Part shown: piece by piece, positions 8,391-16,560 of the stretch
Layout: every line of letters starts with the position of its first letter
How positions within the stretch are numbered: the stretch's first letter is position 1
Source of the DNA: Acanthaster planci
Lineage: Eukaryota > Echinodermata > Asteroidea > Valvatida > Acanthasteridae
Direction: 5' to 3'
Length of the DNA stretch: 16,664 bases
Assembly (NCBI RefSeq): GCF_001949145.1
Contig: NW_019091495.1
Span: 341,639-358,302, forward strand
Notes under the pieces: generated by a model
What the model was told of the DNA's origin: nothing
Database searches by the model: none
The model's input: only the letters and a program-made list of their open reading frames with translations
Program-made: the position numbers and the translations under genes

Positions 8391-9736
8391 TTAACATTAA
8401 CGAAATTAGGCCACCGAAGACAGTAATGGCGTTCCACATGTGTCTTTTTGCGTTAATTCACGCACAAGTCTTTGTCTGTTTTCTGCCTTGGAAAATACAC
8501 CTCTGTATGTATGAAATACGAATTAGAAAGCACCAAAACAACTGGGTCTATAATTAAATGTCGGATTTACTCTTGTTTCGTGCCTATTAGACGGAAACAT
8601 TAATTTATTATGGTCTCAAGTTGCGAACAAAATTTGTTCTCATGTATGCCAAATTTAGAGTAACGCGATATCTTTTTTTATTAGCCAGAAAGCACACGGA
8701 CTGTCAGTAGTCTTTATTATGCTAATTTAATTGTTGGGAAAGTGATGACGTCTTAATTGGTAGATATTCTTAATAACCTCAGCACTGTATAATTTAAAAC
8801 ATCTGTAAAGATGTAATTTAGGACTGTAGTCATCGGGTTTAGGATGTGATCTTGTTCCTTTTAAAACATTTGTGAGAGACTTTTGCTCTTCCAAATGCCC
8901 TGTATTAAGGGCGATGTGGACGAGCAAATTGGGACACGTACTCGTTTTGGAGTTCTCCCGCTGTTATTGGTATATCGCGTTTCATCCCATGCACATACAA
9001 ACGCTGCAGAATCAATTATCTCGGACACAAAGCGCACAGAAAACGCACATGCACATGCGTCCTGTGTTTTTTCTGGTTGTCCGTGTTGTTGTTCTTGTTT
9101 TGTCTGTTTATACAAGCCTCTGCTTATCCAACAGCCTCATGCTCTTCGCCTTTCTCATTTGTACATCCACTACTTTTCTTTATCTTATCATAAGTTCTAT
9201 TTTTTACCATTAAGTACACGTATCTGAAAAAAAAAGTTATTTGCATTCACTTCGCTAATTTTACCAAGCTTCTTTAACTTCTGACGTATTTTCTTAAAGC
9301 TTATCCATTTGTCAATTTCTATGTACCTAGTTCCCTTAATTATCAATGTTCTTTAAAAAAACAAAAGAGCATGGAACGAACGTTTTCTTGAACTGAATTG
9401 AATTGAAACGTTCTTTAATTCGGCCACATATCCCTACAAACACAATAATGATGTACATTGTAGGCACAGGGCCTATTACTTAAACTTCCCTACGCAAAAT
9501 AATGTACCAGTAGACAAGTAGGCCTAAATTATTTTTTTTTGGCTGGTTACATCATCACTGATTATTTCACCCGAACTACGTGAAATTGAAACTGGAAATC
9601 TATAGTGTCTAAAGGTTGTCCGTTCAAAATTCATCAACTTGAATGTTCGATGCCCATGGTGATGATTCACCGCAAGTGGAAATTTTTTAGATGATGGAAT
9701 AATCCCAGGTACGTAACATGGAGCGTCCCACCCCGT
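8391..9736. other. Gene-free region downstream of the repeat array
   Basis: No coding exon is recognised. Two overlapping open frames at 8872-9227 contain hydrophobic stretches (for example VVVLVLSVYTSL), but neither resembles a known protein and they occupy the same T-rich DNA. TAGGCCTA occurs at 9519-9526. The region 9040-9410 may be decayed LINE 3' sequence. Confidence 0.4.
9389..9407 (+). mobile_element. Possible LINE 3'-tail remnant (TGAAT)n
   Basis: TGAACTGAATTGAATTGAA is a short pentamer-type repeat like the 3' tails of CR1/L2-type LINEs in invertebrates. No reverse transcriptase frame survives upstream in this window, so this is a tentative call. Confidence 0.25.
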
Positions 9737-9746
9737 GTCACGTGAT
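9737..9746. promoter_or_regulatory. E-box GTCACGTGAT upstream of FLOT2
   Basis: A CACGTG core with flanks matching the GTCACGTGAC consensus of USF and TFEB-type factors lies about 390 bp before the flotillin-2 start codon, in a locally GC-rich patch. This placement is compatible with the promoter, but the transcription start is not known. Confidence 0.3.
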
Positions 9747-9970
9747 CTCTTAATTAAATAATTATTCCCACGGACGTTTCGGGTTAAATAGAAATAAATT
9801 AAAAAACAGCCGAAATCAAGCCCTCTAATTTTGTCTGGTACAAAGCACTAGTTCGAAGAAGTCTAAAACAACTTTTGTTTGAGCTAAGAAGAAGCTTGAA
9901 AATATTCCACATATTTGCAGCCGTTTGTGGCCCGGAGATAAGCAGGAAAATAATATTTATTGTAAAGGAC

Positions 9971-9980
9971 GGCCATCTTG
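9971..9980 (-). promoter_or_regulatory. YY1-like site upstream of FLOT2
   Basis: The minus strand reads CAAGATGGCC, close to the YY1 consensus AAGATGGCGGC found in many animal core promoters and 5' UTRs. It lies about 160 bp before the flotillin-2 start codon. A fuller match occurs in intron 1 at 12172-12184. Confidence 0.3.
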
Positions 9981-10138
9981 CTTGTTTTCCATTGATTATT
10001 TATTGTGGAAAATTTGTATGTGGTAACCTAACGCACGTCCGTACACGTACATGTACATTGGGTAGGGCTGTGCTCTGTACCGAGAAGCATCAAAAATTCC
10101 AACTGAATTTTCATTTCTTCAATTTGCTTGACATCAAA

Positions 10139-10187
10139 ATGGGTAATATTTACACAGTTGGACCCAATGAAGCGCTAGTTGTTTCAG
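10139..10187 (+). CDS. FLOT2: FLOT2 exon 1 (coding part)
   Basis: Encodes residues 1-16 plus one base of codon 17, including the myristoylation start MGN and the conserved PNEALVVSG. It ends at TTTCAG followed by donor GTAAGT. The 5' UTR extends upstream for an unknown distance. Confidence 0.95.
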
Positions 10188-13100
10188 GTAAGTTTGGATA
10201 TGAGGCATAAATACAGACTGTACCAGGACGGTCCGACGCGATTCGACTGTCGCGATGTCGTGTCCGCCTTGTTGCTTGGATGTTCCAATTGGTGTGGTTG
10301 TGGTGGAGCAACACGAGCAAGGAAGACACCCAAATCTCGGCTAAAATACCAAATTGTCTTTGGTGAAGCTTTCTTTGTCAGGGAAGAGTTCCATATACGG
10401 ACGCCAGTAATGACCTGTTAACCACCAGAAAGCAAAAAGTCATCCAGACAATTCAATTTTCCTAGGAGGGAAAAAATCAAGTCGTTTACTCAGAAATCAC
10501 AATTTTTCAGACCAGTTTCATAGGGTTTGTGCACAGGGTGTCGAGCGGCATCTGTATACGGAACTCTTTCGGACTTCCATCTCCGGACTTCACATGACAA
10601 ACACGTTAGTGCTGTTATGCTTCAACTACAGCATCATTTCAAACTATAGTTAGGACCGTCCCAACCAACGTGCTTGATTGTATAGTCGTCAGGTCCCTTA
10701 ATTTTAAATAGGCCTATAGGCAGTTAGGTGTAGTGTGAAAACCAATGAGACTTGACAATAGGACTCTTAGGAGGCAAAATTAGGGACCAGGTAAATACGT
10801 GTATACGGTCACGCAGGTTAGTGTGTCCATGCCAAAGTCATTTTGTTTACATCAGCAACTCGTGCTTGTAGAAATGAGGTTTTATAATGAAGTGCCATAT
10901 TTTAGATAAATCATGTCAAGTGTGAGCTGCGCAAACTTGGGAGAGGTTAAAAAAATTTCTACAGAGATTGGCCAACGACAGTTGGGCCAGCCGAACTGCA
11001 ACACAATCCGCTCCAAGCGGAACAAAAGATGGCGTGTTTTTTTGGTACTCACCACATAGGCGCGATGAGGTGCACATGCATATGCGCGTTTGACGCGGAG
11101 CACGCTGATTACACGTAACTCATTTATTCCGGCATGTATAGTCTTTGCGTACACGCAGAATGCGTGCATGAACCCGCATGCAACCACCTGTCCTTCTTTT
11201 GCCAATTGGGGGTGCACTTCAGCTTGGGGCGGATAGTTGGGACAGACACTGTAGTTGGGGCGTAACAGTGCTAAAATAAAGTTGAGTTTTTAAGATGTTA
11301 TCACTCTCTGATGGCTCATACACAACTGCGAGGGAGCTCTAGTGATGTCCGTATGTGGAACTCTTACCTGTTGGAGTTCCATTAAAAGGAAATGTTTCAA
11401 GGAGGAAAGTGCGGAGAGAGTTGGGCCTATACGGACAATACTTGATGCCCCTGTGCACAAGCTTATGAGACTTGTCTGAAAAAAACCCCAGTGTTTTCTA
11501 AGTGAATTCTTCAGAATTTTCTCAGTTAATTTTCACATTTTAGGACAAGATATCACTTTCTGATGGCTGTTATAACATTTAAGGGAAAATAAGCCTTGTC
11601 CATACATGTATATGACGGTCATGCTGCTCAGCATCAACAAGCGTCAACACACACAAGTAGTGTCAACAAAGTGTCAACAACTTGAAAATACCTTCTACAA
11701 ATTTAACCTAACCCTACATAATACTACAAATTACTACTTGTAGTAAAATGTAGTAATCAGTGCTGCCGCTTGTAAGAGGACATGACTGCATTGTTCTCTG
11801 AAGCCATAAAATACAACAGAAAAGACAATGTACCATACAGTGCTGTGGCACTATGAATGCATGGCTTTATTGTTCTCTGTATGAGTAACAATGGAAGTAA
11901 CCTAGCCAGAAGTAGTCACTTGTAGCGTTAGGTCCTTCAGGCTCAGGCTATTACTTAGTATTTTGTAGTACTGAGTACTGTAAGCCAAGCAATATGCTTG
12001 GCGACTCGGTTTAAAAGTGGTTTTAGCATAATTTTAAAGGCTCTATCACTTGCCACTGTGTAAAAGAAACACTGAATTTGCTTCCAGATTCTTGCAGGAA
12101 AGCGAAAACTTTTCACGATGAATGGGAGCCACCATATTTCTTTCTGCCATCCTCTGCCGTCCACTCGAAAACAAGATGGCGGCCGGTCGGACTGCACAAA
12201 CAGGCCCGACTTTGTCACTCAAATTTCAACACTCAGAGATCATTTCAGATAGATGTGATACATTGAATTTGATATCTAGGAAGCTAATTAACAGTTTATA
12301 TAAAAAATCTTTGCAAAAATATGCTTGTATAACTTCTTGTCACGTTAAAGCTAAATAGCCTGAACCGTACATGGAACTCTTTCCAGAAAGTGCTTGTAGG
12401 CCTAGTTGGATCATCAGTTCTAGTGAAAGAGGGATTTTAAGAGAGAATCCAGAGTGTGCCAAATCAGATTCAACAGGGGTGGTCAAGGGACAAAACGGAC
12501 CGCAATTTTGAGAAAAAGCTATTTGAAATGGATATGATGGAGAGACCTTGTTGTCCCACCCTCAGTACCGAGACAAATCAACATGTAAGTAGCCCATTCC
12601 ATCAACATTCACACAGTATCAACAAATGAGTCAATTTCAAACTAGGGTTTCATTTTCGGCACTGCTCTGATTTTCCCCACGTACTCAAAGGCTGTCAAGT
12701 TCCATACAAGGCCAAAATGAGTCCAACAGAAACTTGTTCTGAAACTGGAATCCAGTTCCGTTGTCTTTGCTGAAGTGATCTATTTCTGTTTAATTGTAGG
12801 TGGCTGTTGTGGTAATGCCAGCAAGAAGTACATCATTGGAGGCTATGCATGGGCGTGGTGGCTGGTGTCAGATGTACAGAAGTGAGAACAGCTGTTATTC
12901 TTGGCTCAATATCCTCCCTTTCCATTATAAACTTATGAAGACTCAAACCTGGAATACAGTTAACAACACATGATGGGTAAAGTTGTTATGCCCTGACTAC
13001 ACTTCTGCTTCTCCTGCTACGGCTGATTCAATTTGAATAATCACTATTCGAATATTTGGCCTTCAATTTGATGGAATATCTGAATATTCGGTTGCACTGG

Positions 13101-15797
13101 CCAGCAGATTGTTGATGAACAAACCATATACAAAATCAGTTGCAATAACACACACAATTGTACATTATGATCAGTATAATAGCTTCTCACATCTCGGAGT
13201 ATCTTCAGCCACGATTTAGCAAGATTTAAGAGATGAACAACACTTTTTGCCCTGTTGAAAATTTCTGTTCCTTTTAAATTATTAATGACTAATTCTTTTT
13301 TTAAATCGTTGTAAGATTTCAGACGCTTTTCATTTAAATCAGCTTGAAACAAGCCTCCATAGTGCAATTTTATTCATTTAAAACAAAAGAAAATTTTCCC
13401 TTTTCATGAATTTTGCATTCGAACATTGAATTTGAAACGTAATATTTGAATATTTGACAATAGATCAAATATTCGGTTATTTGGATATTCGCCACTGCCC
13501 TATCTTCTGTTATACTCGGCAAGGTTCATAAATTTTTATACAATAGCGTCTGTCCCAACTACAGTGCCGCAATTGGGCTGGTGCAAATATTAAAAGTGCT
13601 TATTTGGAAGTCGACATGTTTTTGCTAAGGTTTACCAGTTCTATGATGTGCCTGCGCCCTGATTTTTAGGATTACCTTGGAGGTTATGACACTGAACCCT
13701 CGCTGTGAGAATGTGGAAACCTCCATGGGCGTGCCCCTGACAGTCACTGGCGTGGCTCAGGTCAAAGTCATGACTGAGGAGGGGCTGTTGGCCACGGCCT
13801 GTGAGCAGTTCTTGGGTCGATCCACCAATGAGATCAAGGAAGTGGTGCTGCAGACACTGGAAGGTCACCTTCGGGCCATATTGGGTAGGTTAGGCTTTGA
13901 AATATTGGGATATCCTATCCCTGGAGATTGGAAATCTGAGCCTCCAGTGTTTCAATGGGTGTTTTTAACAGTAACAAATTTAAAACTTTTGTCAGCAGAA
14001 AGTTCTTCTTGGAAGTTTCATGTAAAACATGCATTGTAGAAGTAAATGAGAAATTACACTTAACAATAGTACAATATATTTTTCTGATTTGCAATTGTTA
14101 AAGTGTTCATCAAAGCGTTTTGAAATATGGTTCATGTAAGCTTCAGTGCAAAATTGACGACTTTGTTGTTAGTTTATTTTTAAAAAAAGGTTGCTGAAAA
14201 TAAGAATGAAATTAGTTTTGTTGGAGAAAATACGAATGAAAAATGAATCTTTGCCTGGAAGGCACACTGACTGTGGAGGCAATCTACCAGGACCGTGATC
14301 AGTTTGCCCAGCTTGTGAGGGAAGTAGCTTCCCCCGACGTAGGCCGCATGGGGCTGGAGATTGAGAGCTTCACCATCAAGGATGTCTACGACAAAGTGGA
14401 GTACCTGGGATCGCTGGGCAAATCCCAAACTGCTGTGGTCAAGAGGGATGCGGACATCGGCGTGGCTGAAGCCAACAGGGATGCTGGAATCAGGGTAAGG
14501 GAGCATTGCTGACAGGAAGAATTCAGTCCATCCATGGACACCCAAACATCTCGGGTATTCTTGATAGAGGTTTCCTGGTCACTTTCAACCAAAAAGAATT
14601 CACTATCACCGACGCGCTGTAAAGTTTGTTGATATTTTTGATTTTGTTCGTCACTGTGATCTCTTTTTCACACTTCCTGCATTCAGTTTGGTTTTGTCAC
14701 CAACAAGTACATATTTTAGTTATTGGGTTATTGTTCCCTTATGAAAAGAGAGTATGTTTTGTTGCCCATTCTGTGTTTTTATAAATTTTCCTGTTTTATT
14801 CACAATTCTACTTTTGAGTAAACTATGCATGAAAAAAGGGCCATCTGATTCATCAAAATGGTTACCCAAAAGGGGACAATTATTGATGAAAAGAAAGTCA
14901 ACCCAATCTGCCAACATGTGACAGTCAAAACAGTGTGTGAAATTTGGTTTGTTTCATAAGATCTGACAGCTCGCACGTACAGTTTTTTTTTATTGACTGC
15001 TCCAATTATCCATAGGAATTGGGGCTGCCAGCTCTTGATGTTGTTCTTGTGAATTCAGTAAAGTTAAGTTTTAAGTAAGATGGTGAAAAGTGAATAGTGT
15101 TCATATGCAAGACAAATTACAAAAGCCGTCATTGAAAAAAACAAGTCTCTGCTACTAAAACTCAAAAGAAATGATCCGCTTACCTAGATCGCATAAACCT
15201 TCAACACTTCATGGAGCGCAATGATTTCCTCGATCACTGTAGTTTCACTTCCTTTCAAAAACACATTTGAAATGTCAGTATACAAAGGTTCCCATTTCCT
15301 TGCAGGCATTTCCTTGATGGTGTCACATGCAGCTTCACATTTACACGTCCGGTGTGTTTAAGGAAGGAAGTTTTTGTTCAAGTTTCTCAATGAAAATTAA
15401 ACACATAATGGAGAATATTTCCACTTACTGCCTAATTAAAACTGAAACCGTCAAAATAATTTGAAGGCTCATGCTGACTATTTTCAAAAGAAAGCTATAA
15501 ATTGAGATTAAATGGAAAACTCTTATCTTGACATTTGAGGGCACTCATTTTTATCAAAGAGGTTCCTAATGTGACTTGATCCCACAAAATAAATATGAAG
15601 AACATTTTGGGCTTGTTTTTGATATTCATGTGCTTTAGCATATTCATGTTCTTCATTTTGATGTAAATAATCATCAGGAGGCAGAATGTGAGAAGGTCAT
15701 GATGGACACCAAGTTCGATGCAGACACCAAGATTGCCGACTCGGCCCGCATGTTTGAGATGAGTAAAGCCGGTTTCCAGGCAGAGGTTAACACCAAG
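10139..15797 (+). CDS. FLOT2: Flotillin-2 (reggie-1), exons 1-5, 3' part outside window
   Basis: Five exons join in frame to 233 codons, about 54 percent of the roughly 430 expected. Flotillin-2 is a peripheral scaffold on the inner face of plasma membrane and endosomes; it forms hetero-oligomers with flotillin-1 in raft domains involved in endocytosis and signalling. The start MGNIYTVGPNEAL carries Gly2 for N-myristoylation, and Cys19-Cys20 in GGCCG are the palmitoylated pair. Cys4 of the vertebrate protein is Ile here, as I recall for Drosophila. The hydrophobic patch YAWAWWLVSD (32-41) begins the SPFH/PHB domain, which spans about residues 45-190 (LTVTGVAQVKVMTEE, VLQTLEGHLRAILG, VGRMGLEIESFTIKDVYD). 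Exon 5 begins the coiled-coil flotillin tail (EAEC, DADTKIADSARMFEM). The ATG context CAAAATGG is strong. Exon positions: 10139-10187, 12800-12881, 13670-13884, 14262-14494, 15678-15797. No frameshift or internal stop is seen. Confidence 0.96.
10382..10403 (-). repeat. Intron-1 word, copy 1 (inverted)
   Basis: The minus strand reads CGTCCGTATATGGAACTCTT followed by CC. It matches copies 2-4 in opposite orientation, and with copy 2 forms an inverted pair about 190 bp long (16 of 19 core bases). Confidence 0.6.
10552..10572 (+). repeat. Intron-1 word, copy 2
   Basis: Reads CTGTATACGGAACTCTTTCG plus G. It shares the GGAACTCTT core and the flanking CNGTAY with the other copies. The DNA on either side is not shared. 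Confidence 0.6.
11292..11568 (+). repeat. Separated direct repeat ending TCTGATGGCT
   Basis: AAGATGTTATCACTCTCTGATGGCT at 11292-11316 recurs with few changes at 11546-11568 (CAAGATATCACTTTCTGATG). The 230 bp between them are not repeated. This may be a remnant of an old duplication. Confidence 0.4.
11349..11381 (+). repeat. Intron-1 word, copy 3, with its own hairpin
   Basis: CCGTATGTGGAACTCTTACC matches the other copies. Its TGGAACTC (11356-11363) is repeated as the perfect reverse complement GAGTTCCA at 11374-11381, giving an 8-bp stem with a 10-base loop. Confidence 0.6.
11633..11680 (+). repeat. GTCAACA word cluster
   Basis: ATCAACA at 11633 and GTCAACA at 11643, 11662 and 11673; the last two are part of an 11-bp tandem AGTGTCAACAA. 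A short irregular repeat. Confidence 0.45.
11731..11746. repeat. Perfect palindrome TTACTAC-TT-GTAGTAA
   Basis: A 7-bp perfect inverted repeat with a 2-nt spacer, in a stretch rich in TACTAC/GTAGTA words (11718-11756). It would extrude easily, but no function is indicated. Confidence 0.45.
12172..12184 (+). promoter_or_regulatory. YY1 consensus site CAAGATGGCGGCC in intron 1
   Basis: Matches the canonical YY1 site AAGATGGCGGC in full, in a local CpG-containing patch (about 12165-12215). Such sites mark core promoters in animals, so an alternative promoter or an enhancer is possible. A weaker AAAGATGGCG occurs at 11025-11034. Confidence 0.4.
12365..12384 (+). repeat. Intron-1 word, copy 4
   Basis: CCGTACATGGAACTCTTTCC, about 1 kb after copy 3. 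It lies 13 bases before a TAGGCCTA palindrome (12397-12404). Confidence 0.6.
12800..12881 (+). CDS. FLOT2: FLOT2 exon 2
   Basis: Preceded by a good polypyrimidine tract and acceptor (CTGTTTAATTGTAG) and followed by donor GTGAGA. It completes codon 17 and encodes residues up to 43 plus two bases of codon 44, including Cys19, Cys20 and the tryptophan-rich AWAWWLVSD patch. Confidence 0.95.
12882..13669 (+). other. FLOT2 intron 2 (788 bp) with an AT-rich GAATATTCG-rich insertion
   Basis: GT..AG intron. From about 13035 to 13497 it contains repeated palindromic words (ATTCGAATAT, GAATATTCGG, AAATATTCGG, GGATATTCG). It ends in GCCACTG, whose reverse complement CAGTGGC looks like a hAT terminus. 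No left terminus was found. A 107-codon minus-strand frame in it (13044-13367) has no recognisable domain. Confidence 0.5.
13670..13884 (+). CDS. FLOT2: FLOT2 exon 3
   Basis: Acceptor GATTTTTAG, donor GTAGGT. Encodes residues 44-115 plus one base, the first half of the SPFH domain, with MTLNPRCENVET, VPLTVTGVAQVK and EVVLQTLEGHLRAILG. The frame stays open for 51 codons into the intron, but that extension matches no flotillin sequence. Confidence 0.95.
13885..14261 (+). other. FLOT2 intron 3 (377 bp)
   Basis: Donor GTAGGT, acceptor GGAAG. AT-rich with no repeat or gene seen. The phase (one base before, two after) agrees with the continuous ILG-TLTVE family sequence. Confidence 0.85.
14262..14494 (+). 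CDS. FLOT2: FLOT2 exon 4
   Basis: Encodes residues 116-193, the second half of the SPFH domain (TLTVEAIYQDRDQFAQLV, DVGRMGLEIESF, AVVKRDADIGVAEA). Its acceptor TTTGCCTGGAAG is weak in pyrimidines next to the AG, but it is the only one that keeps the frame and the family sequence. Donor GTAAGG follows AGG. Confidence 0.93.
14495..15677 (+). other. FLOT2 intron 4 (1,183 bp)
   Basis: Donor GTAAGG, acceptor TCATCAG. AT-rich. I see no exon, RNA gene or mobile element in it. Confidence 0.85.
15678..15797 (+). CDS. FLOT2: FLOT2 exon 5
   Basis: Exactly 40 codons in phase 0, acceptor AATCATCAG, donor GTAGGC. Encodes residues 194-233, the start of the coiled-coil flotillin region with EAEC and DADTKIADS. 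The next exon, expected to begin with a TAEAQ-like sequence, is not in the window. Confidence 0.93.
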
Positions 15798-15837
15798 GTA
15801 GGCTGAAATACACCAAGACTGTCTGGGAGTGTGGGAG

Positions 15838-15890
15838 TTGTTGCCTCGTGGTTAGGATGGGTGACTCATGATGAGAAGGCTGGGGGGGGA
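15838..15890 (+). mobile_element. tRNA-like SINE head fragment
   Basis: GTTGCCTCGTGGTTAGGATG, then GGTGACTCATGATGAGAAGGC, resembles the head of tRNA-derived SINEs: an A-box-like TGGTTAGGATGG and an anticodon-arm-like CTCATGATGAG. Where the B box should follow there is only a G run, so the copy is truncated or interrupted. It lies in intron 5, just after exon 5. Confidence 0.4.
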
Positions 15891-16164
15891 GGTCAAAGTC
15901 TGCTGATCAAATATTTGATAGAGCACTCGGGTACACCAAATTCCTGAAAAGCAGAAACAAATTATTGATGAGTGTGTGATGATTTACCAAATAATCAGTG
16001 ACTTTTAGCACAGGGGTCAGGCCATAGTAAAGGAGTCCAGTTAAGATTCAGAGTCTTAATAAGAAAATTTAAAGAAACACTAATTTTCATCCTTAATAAT
16101 ATGTTCATGCATGGGTTGCCTTAAAGTTTGCTGGTAATGCCCTAAAGTATCTTTTCTGAGAGCA

Positions 16165-16400
16165 ATTGTTTACAGGGTGAGGGGTTCGAATCCCTCTCCT
16201 GGTCGTTGGTTGTCTCCTTGGGCAAGCCACTTCACCCTCACTCACCTCTCTTCCACCGAGGAGTATGCGTAGATTCTTGCGTTAGCTAGGGAGCAACATA
16301 CGATGGACTGGCATCCCATCCCGGGGGAAATAGAAATTTGCACCATTTCATGCTGTTGCAAACAATGCTGGCCTGATGGACCACATTGGCTTGTGACAAA
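16165..16400 (+). mobile_element. tRNA-derived SINE with MIR-like core, in FLOT2 intron 5
   Basis: A perfect pol III B box GGTTCGAATCC lies at 16183-16193 within a T-arm-like AGGGGTTCGAATCCCTCT. It is followed by CCTTGGGCAAGCCACTTCAC (16216-16235), which closely resembles the conserved core of CORE/MIR-type SINEs. Further on are TGGACTGGCATCCCATC and GGCCTGATGGACCACATTGG, words I associate with invertebrate SINE bodies. The A box is missing or degraded, so the element is probably 5'-truncated or old. The 3' border is approximate and there is no clear A tail. The 80-codon open frame starting at 16303 lies mostly in the SINE and is not a gene. Confidence 0.65.
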
Positions 16401-16560
16401 TCTGGAACTTCACATCCGCATATCACTCCGGCCATGTCACTTGATCTGTATTATACTTGCGTACCAGATACATTTCACATCATTAGAAAGTGATACTTTA
16501 AGAAGTTGCTGCCTGTTTTGGAACAGACAGGGCTGTCATGATTGAGTTTGTTGATTACAA

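Larger units (their letters stand above)
10188..12799 (+). other. FLOT2 intron 1 (2,612 bp)
   Basis: Starts GTAAGT and ends TTGTAG. It holds no recognised exon. It carries four copies of a 20-bp word around GGAACTCTT, a duplicated 23-25-bp segment (11292-11316 and 11546-11568), a cluster of GTCAACA words (11633-11680), two TAGGCCTA sites (10709 and 12397) and YY1-like sites. A large first intron with such content is where enhancers are often found, but that is inference. Confidence 0.85.

Noticed and set aside
7976-8437. 153-codon minus-strand and 75-codon plus-strand repeat proteins as genes
   Set aside because: Both are produced by the 21/42-bp repeat period. They have no domain, no plausible promoter and no non-repetitive body, and neighbouring 41-bp units would break the frame.
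8872-9227. Two overlapping 113-114-codon frames with hydrophobic stretches
   Set aside because: They are different frames of the same T-rich DNA; the apparent membrane segments follow from base composition, and no family resemblance is seen.
9377-9413. GAACGTTT...AAACGTTC inverted repeat as transposon ends
   Set aside because: Only 8 bp with a 20-base loop and no target duplication; too short to call an element.
10179-10421. 80-codon open frame at the start of FLOT2 intron 1
   Set aside because: It uses a different frame from exon 1, overlaps the donor site and resembles no known protein.
13885-14039. Read-through extension of FLOT2 exon 3
   Set aside because: The frame stays open after the donor GTAGGT, but the extra residues do not match flotillin, whereas splicing to 14262 restores the family sequence exactly.
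16165-16240. Functional tRNA gene
   Set aside because: The B box is perfect, but there is no acceptor stem, A box or cloverleaf upstream; the following MIR-like core identifies a SINE.
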